DNA of 64,000 bases from Massilia pinisoli (GCF_024753285.1 NZ_JANUGW010000006.1:244458-308457), one strand, 5' to 3'. Numbered from the stretch's first letter, positions 1 to 7,867 are shown. Notes: generated from the letters alone by a model not told the origin. Numbers and translations are program-made.

Positions 1-7
1 CTATAAA

Positions 8-436
8 ATGGCAGCTCCAGCTTTTGAAGACAATGCTGTTCTTGAGGAATGTTCAATGGCGGTTGTGTGCAATTTGGCGCTGTGTTGTGAGCTGTTGCTA
101 AAATGCGCTGATGCCGGTGTGGATGTGCCGTCGTACAAAAAGGATGTATTGCTTTCGAATGCGGAAGTATATTCAAATCTAAAGGGTGGCGGTCATGATT
201 TGAAAAAGATGTTTGAACGTATGGATCAGGACATCGCGAAAAGGCTGTCATCTTTGTACTGTGAAGTGACGGGTAAAGACCTAGCTGCTGATCTTGATAA
301 ATGCAAAGACTACTTTGTTCACGCGCGCTATGCTTATGAACTGCAGAGTACCCACCCTTACAGCATTTCCGATATAAAAAACCTTGTTGATGGTCTAAAT
401 CAGGCACTTTGGAAAGGTTGGGGACCGTCTACATAA
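8..436 (+). CDS. HEPN-like domain protein, possibly 5'-truncated by the window edge
   Basis: The 142-residue protein has a helix carrying NLALCCELLLK (about residues 22-32), then HDLKKMFERM (about 63-72), then FVHARYAYE (about 103-111). This order of an A/N..ELLLK helix, an HDL motif and a late R-x-x-Y resembles the HEPN fold seen in toxins, RNases and defence proteins of mobile elements. The reading frame stays open to the window edge, so the true start may lie further left. Its base composition and codon use are visibly AT-richer than the rest of the window, which points to recent transfer. It runs opposite to the replication genes of the element. The exact function is unknown, and the classic RxxxxH RNase motif is not obvious (RYAYE is not followed by His at the right spacing), so a non-catalytic HEPN is possible. 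Confidence 0.45.
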   Translation: MAAPAFEDNAVLEECSMAVVCNLALCCELLLKCADAGVDVPSYKKDVLLSNAEVYSNLKGGGHDLKKMFERMDQDIAKRLSSLYCEVTGKDLAADLDKCKDYFVHARYAYELQSTHPYSISDIKNLVDGLNQALWKGWGPST

Positions 437-512
437 CTTGTTGGCGCGGCGTATGCTGCCGTCGAAAGGCCATTTTGCAGGCTCAGGTATCTCTCGACGT
501 GCCCGCAAGTCG

Positions 513-758
513 TTAGCTGCCGTGATTTCCCGTCCCTCCGTACTTGCGCATGTCCTCGTACTCGGCGCTCAGACGCGCCCAAGTGCTGACGTCGAGTCTC
601 GGTATAGGACCGATGCACGTCATCTCGGACGCATGTGCTAATGCGTCGCTTCCCCCGAGCGCAGCCACGGTCTTCGGCGCCGTCTGCTCGAACGCTTTCA
701 TGTTGAGTTCGATCTGGCGTGCCCGCTGTAATGCCTGGGCAATAGTCATGTTATTCAT
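513..758 (-). CDS. Small hypothetical protein of the integrative element
   Basis: The 81-residue protein starts with MNNMTIAQALQRARQIE and has a helical N-terminal half. I do not recognise a family. The start codon overlaps the stop of the upstream terminase-like gene in an ATGA junction, and an AAGGA sequence lies about nine bases before it, so the two genes look translationally coupled. This coupling is the main reason to call it real. A role with the TerS-like protein (packaging redirection or a head-size function, as in satellites) is only a guess from position. Confidence 0.5.
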   Translation of the reverse strand: MNNMTIAQALQRARQIELNMKAFEQTAPKTVAALGGSDALAHASEMTCIGPIPRLDVSTWARLSAEYEDMRKYGGTGNHGS

Positions 759-1294
759 TGGCCAGCTTCCTTGCGCTCTGCGTCGCGCTCCTGGTCGAGG
801 GTCTCGGCGTGCCCGGCGTACCTGGACAGCAGCGAGACAAGCTGGTCCCGCTCGGCGCTGGGCATACGCAGCAGGGCTTCTGCGTCCAGGCCAGTCTGCT
901 GGTCTTCCAGCTTCACGCGCAGGCGGTCTGCCATCTGCTCGCCGTATCGGAATTTGAGCATGACCTCCAGGAGCCGGTCCGAGTGTCGCTTCACCGTGAG
1001 GGGGCGCTCTTCGCCCGTGCTGGCGTCTTTGGTCATGGCAAGTTGGCCTTGGTAGACCACAGGCTCGTCCACGCCGATGACAGCGCGTCGGTAGGCCTCG
1101 TCTAGGACAGCGTCCAGGGCTACCTCGACGGACTTCTCCCAGCGGCTGCGAAACTCAGGGTCTTCCTTCTTGTATTCGAATGCGAGGCGACGGGAGATGC
1201 CGCATACCTGAGCCGCCTGCTTCGGCGACGCGGTGTCCTCCAGTACCTGAAGGAACAGCTCCTGCACCTCGGGCGTAAACTTCTTAGCGGCCAT
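755..1294 (-). CDS. Terminase small subunit-like DNA-binding protein
   Basis: The 179-residue protein has an N-terminal helix-turn-helix region (residues about 5-50: FTPEVQELFLQVLEDTAS, then KQAAQVCGISRRLAFEYKK), followed by EFRSRWEKSVEVALDAVLDE and a helical, charged C-terminus. This arrangement, including the stretch on multiple uses of one position (DPEFRSRWEKS), is typical of phage terminase small subunits and phage HTH proteins of this size. A good Shine-Dalgarno (GGGAG) sits six bases before the ATG. No large terminase subunit is seen in the visible part. In phage satellites a stand-alone TerS redirects the helper phage's packaging motor. That function here is an inference from family and context. 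Confidence 0.6.
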   Translation of the reverse strand: MAAKKFTPEVQELFLQVLEDTASPKQAAQVCGISRRLAFEYKKEDPEFRSRWEKSVEVALDAVLDEAYRRAVIGVDEPVVYQGQLAMTKDASTGEERPLTVKRHSDRLLEVMLKFRYGEQMADRLRVKLEDQQTGLDAEALLRMPSAERDQLVSLLSRYAGHAETLDQERDAERKEAGQ

Positions 1295-1809
1295 GGCCAG
1301 CTCCCGAAAAATGGTGTTGAACTTGATCGTGCCGTGTTAGCGCGCGGGGGCATGCCATTGTTTCTTCATGCGGATCAAGCGCTTAGGGTCAGGTGACCTT
1401 CGAATCACCGATTAGAGGGTCGGGCACTACGCGCGTGAGAGAGAGGTCGGGCGCGCTTCGCGGCGCCAGTCAGGCCCGGTTTCCCGCAATCGTTGCCATG
1501 CCTGCCGCGGTCGCCCAGGGTCTTGGCACGTCAGAGCCGTTGTTGTCCCTCGTTGTCGTGCCCAATCGAGCAAAAGGGATGCGTCGTAAGGCTTGTTACT
1601 CTGTTGCTGCTGTTGCGCTCGATTCGCTATAAACCTTCCGATGACTACCGTCGCATGTTCGGGTTTTTGTCAAACAGGCTTATTTTTCAGCTTTTAAGAA
1701 AGTAAGAGCAACAAGAGCAACAGCACAACAAGCCTTGATCTGTAAGGCTTTCGGGCACCGCCCCTGCTGCCTGTGGAGAGCAGCAAGAGCAGCGCGTAGC
1801 CGAGGTCCG
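1295..1809. other. 515-base non-coding gap containing an inverted repeat
   Basis: No convincing gene is seen here. The region between about 1620 and 1720 is AT-richer than its surroundings and contains runs such as TTTTTGTC and TATTTTTCAGC. It holds the imperfect inverted repeat listed separately and several copies of AGAGCAACA-type words. Its position just beyond the 3' end of the primase/helicase gene and upstream of the TerS-like gene would suit a replication origin or a late promoter of the element. Confidence 0.4.
1588..1736. repeat. Imperfect inverted repeat, possible origin or regulatory structure
   Basis: AAGGCTTGTT at 1588-1597 is the exact reverse complement of AACAAGCCTT at 1727-1736. 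The match continues inward with GTTGC/GCAAC-rich words (TGTTGCTGCTGTTGC at about 1602-1616 against repeated AGAGCAACA at 1706-1723). The enclosed spacer is about 100 bases and AT-rich. Satellite primases of the P4 type act at repeat-rich origins, so this is a candidate origin, but iterons are not perfect and a transcriptional role is equally possible. Confidence 0.35.
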
Positions 1810-4110
1810 CTATTGGCGGAGGTAGCCGCGCCCCTGTTTGCCTTCGGGACCAGCACGTAGATTGGCCTTGTGCTTCCAGCCAAGATGCTTCTCCATGACC
1901 ACCTTCAGGCGCTGGGTGTGCTCAGGGCGCTGGTCGCCAGGGCGAATGCTGAGCGCTTCGCTGAGTAGCGTGGCCGAGTGCACTCGGTCAGGCGGCTCGA
2001 CCTCCACGATCTCCTTGCCGTCCCAGTTCGTCGAGCGATCCAGGTAGGCGCGAACAATGTCCACCCACGGGTCGTCAGCAACCCGCTCCTCCTGCTCGAC
2101 GGCCGCGACGCCCCAGAGCTCCTGCGGCAGCAGAAGCGATTCGCCCAGTGCCTCCCTGGCCGCAGCCTCTGCCCATAGCTGGTCGCGATCAGCCAAGAGT
2201 GCGTCTAGGTCGATCGTGTTGACCTTCACGGGCCAGAAACGGCGGTTACCTGTCTGGTCCTTGAGGTAGCTCGCCTGGTTAGTGGTCCCGATGAAGATGC
2301 ACTGGCGGCGCAATTCCTCATGCAGTCGGCCATACGGGCGGCGAACGTGGTCGATACTGCTCGATACGAATGCCTTGAGGGCCTCGACGCCCGATTTGGA
2401 CAGGACGGACATTTCCCCCAGTTCGATGATCCAGCGGCCTTGCAGAGACAGCGGGGCATCCTTCGATTCGGTGTTCCCAATCGGAGAATCTGAGAACCAC
2501 TCAATGTTGGGCGACAGCGACTTCACGAACGAACTCTTTCCGCAGCCCTGGGAGCCTTCCAGCACGATAACGTTATCGAACTTGCAGCCGGGCTGCCGGA
2601 CCCGACGGACCGCCGCAATCAGTACCTTGGCGCCGATCGCCCGAACGTAGGAATTATCCGTGGCGCCAGCATACTTCACCAGCAGCGTGTCGATGCGAGG
2701 CACGCCGTCCCAGGTCAAGCTGGAAAGATAGTCGCGCACCGGGTGTACCGGATTGTCGCGGGCAAGGGTCAGGACAGCTTCTAGCACGTCCTCCTTACTC
2801 CAGTTCATGTCGGTGATCTCGACCAGATATTGGCGGATGCGGCGCACCACATCGTCATCTAGCCTGCGTCCCACATCGACACTCCAAGGGAGCCTCGCGG
2901 CAACGAGATGGACTCCGCAGCCGAATTCGTCGTAGATCAGCCCCAGCTGACTGTTGATGTGCCTTACCAGCTTAAGGCAGTTGGGAAAGCTGCTTTCGGG
3001 CTTGCCGTTCTTCATCCGGCGCAGAGTCGGCAACTGGTCGTCTTCTTCAACGAAAACTACCTCGAAGTCGTCCTCCGGGGCTACGCGCGCCACCTTGCCG
3101 CCGTGCTCCTGCACCACCTTGTGCAGGTACCTTACTGTCACCGGCCTGGTCGAGGTCGACGTGTGTAGCGAGTCCCAGCGGCGTCCGATGATCCAGCCGT
3201 CGTCCGCGTACTTGTCGTCGCCAGTGGACCAGTCGATGAATTCCTGGCGTCCCTCGCCGGCCGTCGCATGGTGGCAGGCCATCATCAGGTTGAGCCACTC
3301 GTCGTGGTCCTGGAAATCTTCCGGGTCGAGCTGCTCGAGCGTCTCCGCGAGCATCTCAGGCGTCAGCTCGCCGAGTCCGGCAGCGTCTCTGTACGCTCGG
3401 GTCGGGCGCCGGATCAGCCTGAGCAGCGAGTCGGGCAACATCGGCATCTCGCCTAGGGAAGGCGCGAAGTCGTCCCACTCATAGTGCCGGCCGCACGGGT
3501 GCACGGACCCGGCCGCGACAACCTGCCTGCCGTACGACTTAAACTCGATGCCAGGGAAGTCGTGCAGCGAGTCAAGCAGGGAGACGTCGGCTGGCTTGCG
3601 GAACCAGAAGTGGTCGCCGCCAGAACCTGTGATCGTATGGGGCGCAGTAGACAGATCCAGTCCCGTGGAGGCGACGAATTTGGCTAAGCAGTCGATAGGC
3701 TTGCCCGCGTCGTCAGCGCCGAAATTGCGGGGGTCTACGTCCAGCACCATTACCTCGGCCGAGAGGCGCACGCCGACGTTGGTGTTGAACCTCGCGGCCT
3801 TCTCGACGACCTGCCGGCTGTCATAATCCTTAGTGGACCAGGCCTTGTCTCGCGGACTCTTGCCCCGCGGCTTGCCCTTCATGTCAGTCGCGTCGTAGCG
3901 GTGGAGCGGGATCAATTGCAGGCCGTTCTTGATGTAGGTCTCCAGGTCGTGCGGACGGATGACCCTGGCCGTTACGGAGAATGATGGCGTCGCGCGAGGG
4001 GACGAGGTGGCATCATTGACGTCGTAAGCTTCGACGCGAGCCTCCTCTTCCTTGCATCGCTCTTTGCGCCCTCGGTCTTGTCCACCGTGGGCGTTTTCTT
4101 TTTCGACCAT
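1810..4110 (-). CDS. Primase-polymerase / VapE-like superfamily 3 helicase fusion
   Basis: The 766-residue protein should start replication of the element. The N-terminal part (about residues 55-250) looks like a prim-pol domain, with YIKNGLQLIPLHRYD and the acidic VMVLDVDPRN near residue 120. The C-terminal half is a VirE/VapE-type ATPase: Walker A GSQGCGKSS near residue 520, the acidic ELGEM about 50 residues later, and a sensor-like IFIGTTNQ near 605 followed by GNRRFWPV. The start is supported by an AAGGAGG sequence that overlaps the stop codon of the upstream AlpA-like gene, so the two are coupled. Length fits the satellite and prophage replication proteins of this kind. No frameshift or missing motif is visible. 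Confidence 0.88.
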   Translation of the reverse strand: MVEKENAHGGQDRGRKERCKEEEARVEAYDVNDATSSPRATPSFSVTARVIRPHDLETYIKNGLQLIPLHRYDATDMKGKPRGKSPRDKAWSTKDYDSRQVVEKAARFNTNVGVRLSAEVMVLDVDPRNFGADDAGKPIDCLAKFVASTGLDLSTAPHTITGSGGDHFWFRKPADVSLLDSLHDFPGIEFKSYGRQVVAAGSVHPCGRHYEWDDFAPSLGEMPMLPDSLLRLIRRPTRAYRDAAGLGELTPEMLAETLEQLDPEDFQDHDEWLNLMMACHHATAGEGRQEFIDWSTGDDKYADDGWIIGRRWDSLHTSTSTRPVTVRYLHKVVQEHGGKVARVAPEDDFEVVFVEEDDQLPTLRRMKNGKPESSFPNCLKLVRHINSQLGLIYDEFGCGVHLVAARLPWSVDVGRRLDDDVVRRIRQYLVEITDMNWSKEDVLEAVLTLARDNPVHPVRDYLSSLTWDGVPRIDTLLVKYAGATDNSYVRAIGAKVLIAAVRRVRQPGCKFDNVIVLEGSQGCGKSSFVKSLSPNIEWFSDSPIGNTESKDAPLSLQGRWIIELGEMSVLSKSGVEALKAFVSSSIDHVRRPYGRLHEELRRQCIFIGTTNQASYLKDQTGNRRFWPVKVNTIDLDALLADRDQLWAEAAAREALGESLLLPQELWGVAAVEQEERVADDPWVDIVRAYLDRSTNWDGKEIVEVEPPDRVHSATLLSEALSIRPGDQRPEHTQRLKVVMEKHLGWKHKANLRAGPEGKQGRGYLRQ

Positions 4111-4112
4111 GG

Positions 4113-4412
4113 TTATGCCTCCTTAGTTGCGAGGCCACGGGAGGCGAGCATGGCCGCAGCTGCACGCTGGACGCCTTCGCCCATACCCTGTCCCTGCGCG
4201 TAGGCTCGCAGATCTTTCAAGCGGTAGCGGATCAGCTTCGGACCCACGCGGACGAACTCTGGGCCGCCGCCGTGGCAGCGGTACCAGGATAAGGTGTGGT
4301 ACTTGAGACGCAGGAAGACTGCGGCCTCTTGGGCGGTCAGCAAAGCTTCATCTGGAAGTTGGTGCAGCTCGGCCAACTCGGCGGGGGTGAGTCTCTTCGG
4401 TTCGTATGCCAT
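4113..4412 (-). CDS. AlpA/excisionase-like helix-turn-helix protein
   Basis: The 99-residue protein carries a MerR/AlpA-type winged HTH at about residues 24-72, with LLTAQEAAVFLRLKYHTLSW followed by the wing YRLKDLRAY. Such proteins activate the integrase/excision genes or act as excisionase in satellites and P4-like elements. I chose the ATG at 4412 because GGAG lies eight bases before it. An ATG at 4577 would add 55 residues, but it has no ribosome site and sits within a TATATG that looks like a promoter -10. The gene lies directly upstream of the primase, with the primase ribosome site overlapping its stop. Confidence 0.75.
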   Translation of the reverse strand: MAYEPKRLTPAELAELHQLPDEALLTAQEAAVFLRLKYHTLSWYRCHGGGPEFVRVGPKLIRYRLKDLRAYAQGQGMGEGVQRAAAAMLASRGLATKEA

Positions 4413-4722
4413 CTCAGCGGCTCCAGTTGGGATTTCCCGACGCAGCAAGTCACCGCGCGGAGACATCCACAGCCGACTGCCGCAGATCGGACCCAGAACC
4501 CCGTTGTCATCCGGGGAGAGTCTCGGCTGTTTAGGCCACCGAAAGCCGAACGTCGGCTGTTGACGCCGACGAGACATATATTGTCACAGGACTGCGCGCA
4601 AGAACATCAACGTTTGCCTCCGTCGTCCAGGTGAGTCCTAGAGGTCCAAGACGGCTCGGACGGCTCAGCACCCGAACCAAGGCGCCCGAGATCGATACAG
4701 GCAGCCTGGCGAGTACGTGCGG
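4413..4722. other. 310-base gap between integrase and AlpA-like gene
   Basis: This is the probable promoter region of the minus-strand replication operon. On the minus strand TTGCGC (near 4600) and TATATG (near 4580) are about 15 bases apart, a weak sigma-70-like pair. A longer reading frame continues through part of it from an ATG at 4577, but I judge that to be a run-on of the AlpA-like gene. Nothing else is recognisable. Confidence 0.3.
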
Positions 4723-5907
4723 CTACTCCGTAAGCTTTGGTGGCCAGGTTCCCGGCTCGTGCATAAGGCCGAGCGCGCCCAGGATGTACCGCGACGCCGT
4801 CTCTTGATGCTTCGCGAGGTGCTCGACTCCGACGTGGATGTACCCCATCGTGACGTTGCCGGCCGCGTGGTTGAGCAGGTACTTCAACTCCAGCAGCGGC
4901 ACGCCCGCCCTCACGGCCAGTGTCGAGAAGCAGTGACGCAGGGCATGCCCCGTTAGGCCGTCCAGCTCGTGCTGGGCGACCTCGGCGACGTGGCCCGACT
5001 CGGACTCTGCGGGGAACAGCCACCGTGCCTTACGCTGGAGCTTGGGGCTTTCGTTTAGGCGGTGGCCGAGCAGGTCCACGAGGACGGCAGAGAGGGGCAG
5101 GTCGAATGCCCTTGTCGAGCCTCCCTTCGGCTTGGGCACATGCAGGCGTGCCGCGCAGAGGTCCAGGTCCTCCGGGCGGGCCTCACAGGCCGATGTGCGG
5201 CGCATCCCCGTCAGCATCATGAACAGGTGCAGGTCGCGCCTCACGGGGTGCAGCCCGAGCACCGCCTTGCCCCACGCCAGCAACCTCTCGGCCTCGACGT
5301 CCACCTTCCGACGGCGCAGCCCGTGATAGTCAACGTTGGCGGTCGGGTTCGGCGGCAGGTCGGGATGCTCACGCAGCCCGCGGTTGTACAGGGCACGGAA
5401 AATGCGGAAGACGTTGTCCGCAGACGGCGCGCCGTGCCGCTCAGTGATCCGACGATGGCGTTCGCGCATGCCAGCACGGTCCGCGCCGAGCTCGGCCAAC
5501 GGTTTGTCGAGCCAGTCTTCGAGGTACTGCTCGCAGTTGTACCGGTAGTCCTCTTTGGTCCTTGGGGACAGCGGCTTGGCCGCTAGATGGAGGTCGAGCG
5601 ACTCACGCAGGGTGATACCCCGCGCCCGAGCCTTGCGCCTCTCCTCGTTGGGATTCGCCCCTGCACGCATGTCGACCAGGGTCTTTCGGGCCGCGTCACG
5701 AGCCTGTTTGGCATCCATTGCCGGGTGGTCACCCAGCTTCGTACGGACCTGCCTGCCGTTGACGAGGGATTGGACGTAAAAGCCCCGTTTGGTCGGGGTG
5801 ACGATCAGGTAAAACCCACGCATCTCGCTGTCGGCGTACAGCATGGACTTGCCCCGGGCTGGGGCTGGAGCCCTCTCAACGAGGGACTGTGTTATCTTCG
5901 ACTTCAT
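4723..5907 (-). CDS. int: Tyrosine-type site-specific integrase
   Basis: The 394-residue protein is a full-length phage integrase of the P4/tyrosine recombinase family. The N-terminal arm-binding part (about residues 1-90) contains MRGFYLIVTPTKRGFY. The core-binding SAM-like domain follows (about 105-200). The catalytic residues are all present: Arg in TGMRRT (about 232), Lys in KPKGGS (about 260), the HALRH box (about 319-323), His in LLNHAAG (about 345) and the Tyr nucleophile in MGYIHV (about 354). It reads away from the tRNA-Thr attachment fragment, whose edge is about 170 bases upstream of the start. It should catalyse integration and excision at that site. Confidence 0.93.
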   Translation of the reverse strand: MKSKITQSLVERAPAPARGKSMLYADSEMRGFYLIVTPTKRGFYVQSLVNGRQVRTKLGDHPAMDAKQARDAARKTLVDMRAGANPNEERRKARARGITLRESLDLHLAAKPLSPRTKEDYRYNCEQYLEDWLDKPLAELGADRAGMRERHRRITERHGAPSADNVFRIFRALYNRGLREHPDLPPNPTANVDYHGLRRRKVDVEAERLLAWGKAVLGLHPVRRDLHLFMMLTGMRRTSACEARPEDLDLCAARLHVPKPKGGSTRAFDLPLSAVLVDLLGHRLNESPKLQRKARWLFPAESESGHVAEVAQHELDGLTGHALRHCFSTLAVRAGVPLLELKYLLNHAAGNVTMGYIHVGVEHLAKHQETASRYILGALGLMHEPGTWPPKLTE

Positions 5908-6078
5908 GTGCTGGCTCCAGGTTACGGGGCCACGGCTCGAACACGGTTTAGCACCACACTGTGCTGTGTTCAGTCGTGTGTTTTTCTCCCCTGTAGAGCT
6001 ATTAAGTCGTAGTTTTCCCTAGAAGTAAGCGCCCCCCGAGCAACTAATTTCAAATCATGGCACAGCATCTGCGTGCTG

Positions 6079-6124
6079 ATTCGTAATGCGAAGGTCACCA
6101 GTTCGATTCCGGTCAGCGGCACCA
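6079..6124 (+). other. Attachment site: 3' part of tRNA-Thr(CGT)
   Basis: From ATTCGTAATGCG to the terminal GGCACCA the sequence matches the 3' 46 bases of a bacterial tRNA-Thr with anticodon CGT (6082-6084), including the T loop TTCGATTC and the CCA end. The 5' half is absent: the bases before 6079 do not form D-arm or acceptor sequence. This is the classic duplicate left by an integrase that targets the anticodon-to-3' end of a tRNA gene. The T-stem as written (ACCAG/CCGGT) has one mismatch, consistent with a non-functional remnant. AGCAC/GTGCT dyads at 5950-5965 between it and the integrase could be recombinase or excisionase sites. Confidence 0.8.
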
Positions 6125-6134
6125 ACACAGTGAG

Positions 6135-6164
6135 AAGGGCCTCCCAAGCGGGAGGCCCTTTTTG
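6135..6164 (+). terminator. Rho-independent terminator behind the tRNA-Thr remnant
   Basis: AAGGGCCTCCC and GGGAGGCCCTT form an 11-bp perfect stem with an AAGC loop, followed by TTTTT. It lies ten bases after the CCA end and is most simply the original tRNA-Thr terminator, marking where chromosomal sequence resumes. Confidence 0.88.
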
Positions 6165-6265
6165 CTTTCCGGTCGTACTGCGTTCATTGTGTAACCGCTG
6201 CGTAACCCGCCGACATCAATACTGTCGGCCAAGGTGGATACGATGTCGATCCACCAGACCTGCAA

Positions 6266-6643
6266 TCAGCAGATTGACCCGTTCGTGCTCTTGCCTGTTG
6301 GCACATCAAGACCAAAATAGCAAGAATATCCCTCCTTCTTGGTATAGGTGCAAGAGAGGTCGCCTTTGTTCCTCTCCCGGTAATCCTCGGCACCGCTACA
6401 AGGGGTCTTTGTGTCTGGCCCAATTTGGTCGAATAGCCCCTTCGCGAGTGGCCCCTTGAACATGAACGCCACCTTCTGGTCCTTTTTCGTTGGAGGCATC
6501 ATGTCACCCAGCTCGCCGCCGTACACCTGGTAGTCGCCCTTCAGCGGCTTCGGGCGGCCGTCCCAGGCTTCCGGCTTCTCGGCGGCCTGGGCTAGCGAGT
6601 ACAGGGCAAAGGCCGCGACGATGAACAGCGCGCGCTCGCTCAT
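6266..6643 (-). CDS. Putative periplasmic immunity protein for the T6SS endopeptidase effector
   Basis: The 125-residue protein begins with a signal peptide (residues about 1-20, hydrophobic core ALFIVAAFALYSLAQA, cleavage near AQA/AEK), so the mature part is periplasmic. Four cysteines (about positions 82, 98, 107 and the last residue in GSIC) could form two disulfides. Its start overlaps the stop of the peptidase gene in ATGA, so the two are translationally coupled. A small exported protein coupled to a secreted cell-wall hydrolase behind Hcp is the known layout of effector-immunity pairs. I do not recognise the family by name; the immunity role is inferred from position and export signal. 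Confidence 0.6.
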   Translation of the reverse strand: MSERALFIVAAFALYSLAQAAEKPEAWDGRPKPLKGDYQVYGGELGDMMPPTKKDQKVAFMFKGPLAKGLFDQIGPDTKTPCSGAEDYRERNKGDLSCTYTKKEGYSCYFGLDVPTGKSTNGSIC

Positions 6644-7161
6644 GATGCGAACCTCGGCCAGAGCTCGACGTGGAAGTGGTCGTTGTGGTTGATGACGGTC
6701 TTCACGCGCGCGGGACCTAGCGCTTTTTGCACCACCTCGTCGTTGAAAAAAACGATCCTCGTCCGCGGGTGGTCCAGGAACAGACGAATCAGCGTGGCCG
6801 TGGCCCCCTGGTCGTACACCTTGTCCTTGTAGTTGCAGCGAGCGCCTTGGCCCGTCACATAGTCTTTGCGCACCGGGCGGCAGTCCATCTCGATACCGAG
6901 CTGGTGCGTTTTGTGTCCGTCGAACGGCTCGCCTCCGTCGATGCTGATGTTCCCGATCCCGAACTTCCGGTCACACATGGCTTGCCACTCCCGTTCGATA
7001 TGGAAAATGAAACTGAGCATGTTAGGGTGGGCGTACTGCGCCAGATGGCCGGTGCCAGGCACTCCGTGCAGGTTCCCGTACACGTAGTAGCCCGCATCCT
7101 CGGGCGCTTGGGGCAGCATGAAGTAGCCGCGCCGGTCTTTCGGTTGAATCGGGATCGCCAT
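6640..7161 (-). CDS. M74-like murein endopeptidase, putative T6SS effector
   Basis: The 173-residue protein resembles the penicillin-insensitive murein endopeptidase (MepA, LAS metallopeptidase) family. The N-terminal metal motif reads GGEPFDGHKTHQLGIEMD (about residues 80-97), matching the family's G-H-x-S/T-H-Q-x-G-x-D-x-D pattern, and the C-terminal motif is HNDHFHVELWPRF (His ligands near residues 165-168). It has no signal peptide, unlike MepA itself, which fits delivery by a type VI tube. I chose the ATG at 7161 because GAGGGAG lies about six bases upstream. An ATG at 7182 is possible but would overlap hcp. It lies 11 bases after hcp and overlaps the putative immunity gene. Confidence 0.78.
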   Translation of the reverse strand: MAIPIQPKDRRGYFMLPQAPEDAGYYVYGNLHGVPGTGHLAQYAHPNMLSFIFHIEREWQAMCDRKFGIGNISIDGGEPFDGHKTHQLGIEMDCRPVRKDYVTGQGARCNYKDKVYDQGATATLIRLFLDHPRTRIVFFNDEVVQKALGPARVKTVINHNDHFHVELWPRFAS

Positions 7162-7172
7162 GGCGGGCTCCC

Positions 7173-7664
7173 TCACGCGCACTTCTTAGCAGCAAGGTCC
7201 CAGCCACCGGAGGTGCTGCCACTGGCGCCTCCGCTGATCTTCTGCTGGGTATAAGTCCATTTGACTTTGGAAAAGCATAGCCCTATGTCGTCCTGGACCA
7301 GACCGCCGTCGCGCATCACCTGATCCATATGGGAGATCATGACGTTTTCCAGCTCGATCTGGTAGTACTTCACCGGCTTGCCGTCACCGTCCGCCCGCAT
7401 GAATTCGAGCTTGGCCTTCGGGATCGTTTTTCCTGTCGAGCAGTGCTGCATCAGGACCGGAGAGGCAAGGTCGGCCAACTTGGTGAACGACAGTGTGCGG
7501 TGCTCGCTATGCCCGGCGGTATGGCCCCCTGCGGTCGATACGCTGGTGCTTCTCGGCTGCGTTACGCCCCAGTGGGCAGAGGCGATCTCGATCCAGCCTT
7601 GATGTGCGGAGTCGGCTGACTCTCCTTTGATGCCGTCGATTTGCAAATATGCGTCGATTGCCAT
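7173..7664 (-). CDS. hcp: Hcp1-family type VI secretion tube/effector carrier protein
   Basis: The 163-residue protein has the Hcp1 hallmarks: an N-terminal AIDAYLQIDGIKGES, then WIEIASAHWGV, a central LSFTKLADLASPVLMQH, and a late KYYQIELENVMIS strand. Hcp hexamers form the inner tube of the type VI secretion system and carry small effectors in their lumen. The usual length is about 160-170 residues. The C-terminus ends in a Gly/Ser-rich tail (SGGASGSTSGG). A GGAG sits nine bases before the ATG. No other T6SS structural gene is in the window, so this is an orphan hcp island whose cargo is probably the endopeptidase encoded next to it. Confidence 0.92.
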   Translation of the reverse strand: MAIDAYLQIDGIKGESADSAHQGWIEIASAHWGVTQPRSTSVSTAGGHTAGHSEHRTLSFTKLADLASPVLMQHCSTGKTIPKAKLEFMRADGDGKPVKYYQIELENVMISHMDQVMRDGGLVQDDIGLCFSKVKWTYTQQKISGGASGSTSGGWDLAAKKCA

Positions 7665-7867
7665 GTTTCATCTCCGATGTGTTGAACGCATCGGCAATTC
7701 TCCGCAGCCGGTCGTTTAAAAGGTTGGGGAGGCGCAGTAGATTGGCGTGATTGATCTGATGCTTTGTTCAGCTTCAATTGATGGCGGTAGCAAAATCTCG
7801 GTGTCAACGACTTTGCGCTGTCATTGGACGAGTTGGTCAGCAATAGCAGATGGACTGAGGGCGAGAC

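Larger units (their letters stand above)
1..6124. mobile_element. Right end of an integrative element (phage-satellite-like) in a tRNA-Thr gene
   Basis: The element runs off the left edge of the window and ends at a 3' tRNA-Thr fragment (6079-6124). Its genes are nearly all on the minus strand: tyrosine integrase, small HTH protein, primase/helicase, terminase-small-subunit-like protein and a short ORF. A plus-strand gene of clearly lower GC lies at the left edge. To the right of the tRNA fragment is what looks like the original tRNA terminator, so the chromosome resumes there and the intact tRNA copy should lie left of the window. Integrase, AlpA, primase and TerS without capsid genes is the known layout of Gram-negative phage-inducible islands and P4-like satellites. 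A defective prophage is the alternative, because the left part is not visible. Confidence 0.75.

Noticed and set aside
4413..4577. Longer start (154 residues) for the AlpA-like gene
   Set aside because: The ATG at 4577 lacks a ribosome site and overlaps a promoter-like TATATG. The added residues are not part of the HTH family.
6079..6124. A complete tRNA-Thr gene
   Set aside because: Only the 3' part is present. The bases upstream do not provide the D-arm or the 5' acceptor strand, so it is an attachment remnant.
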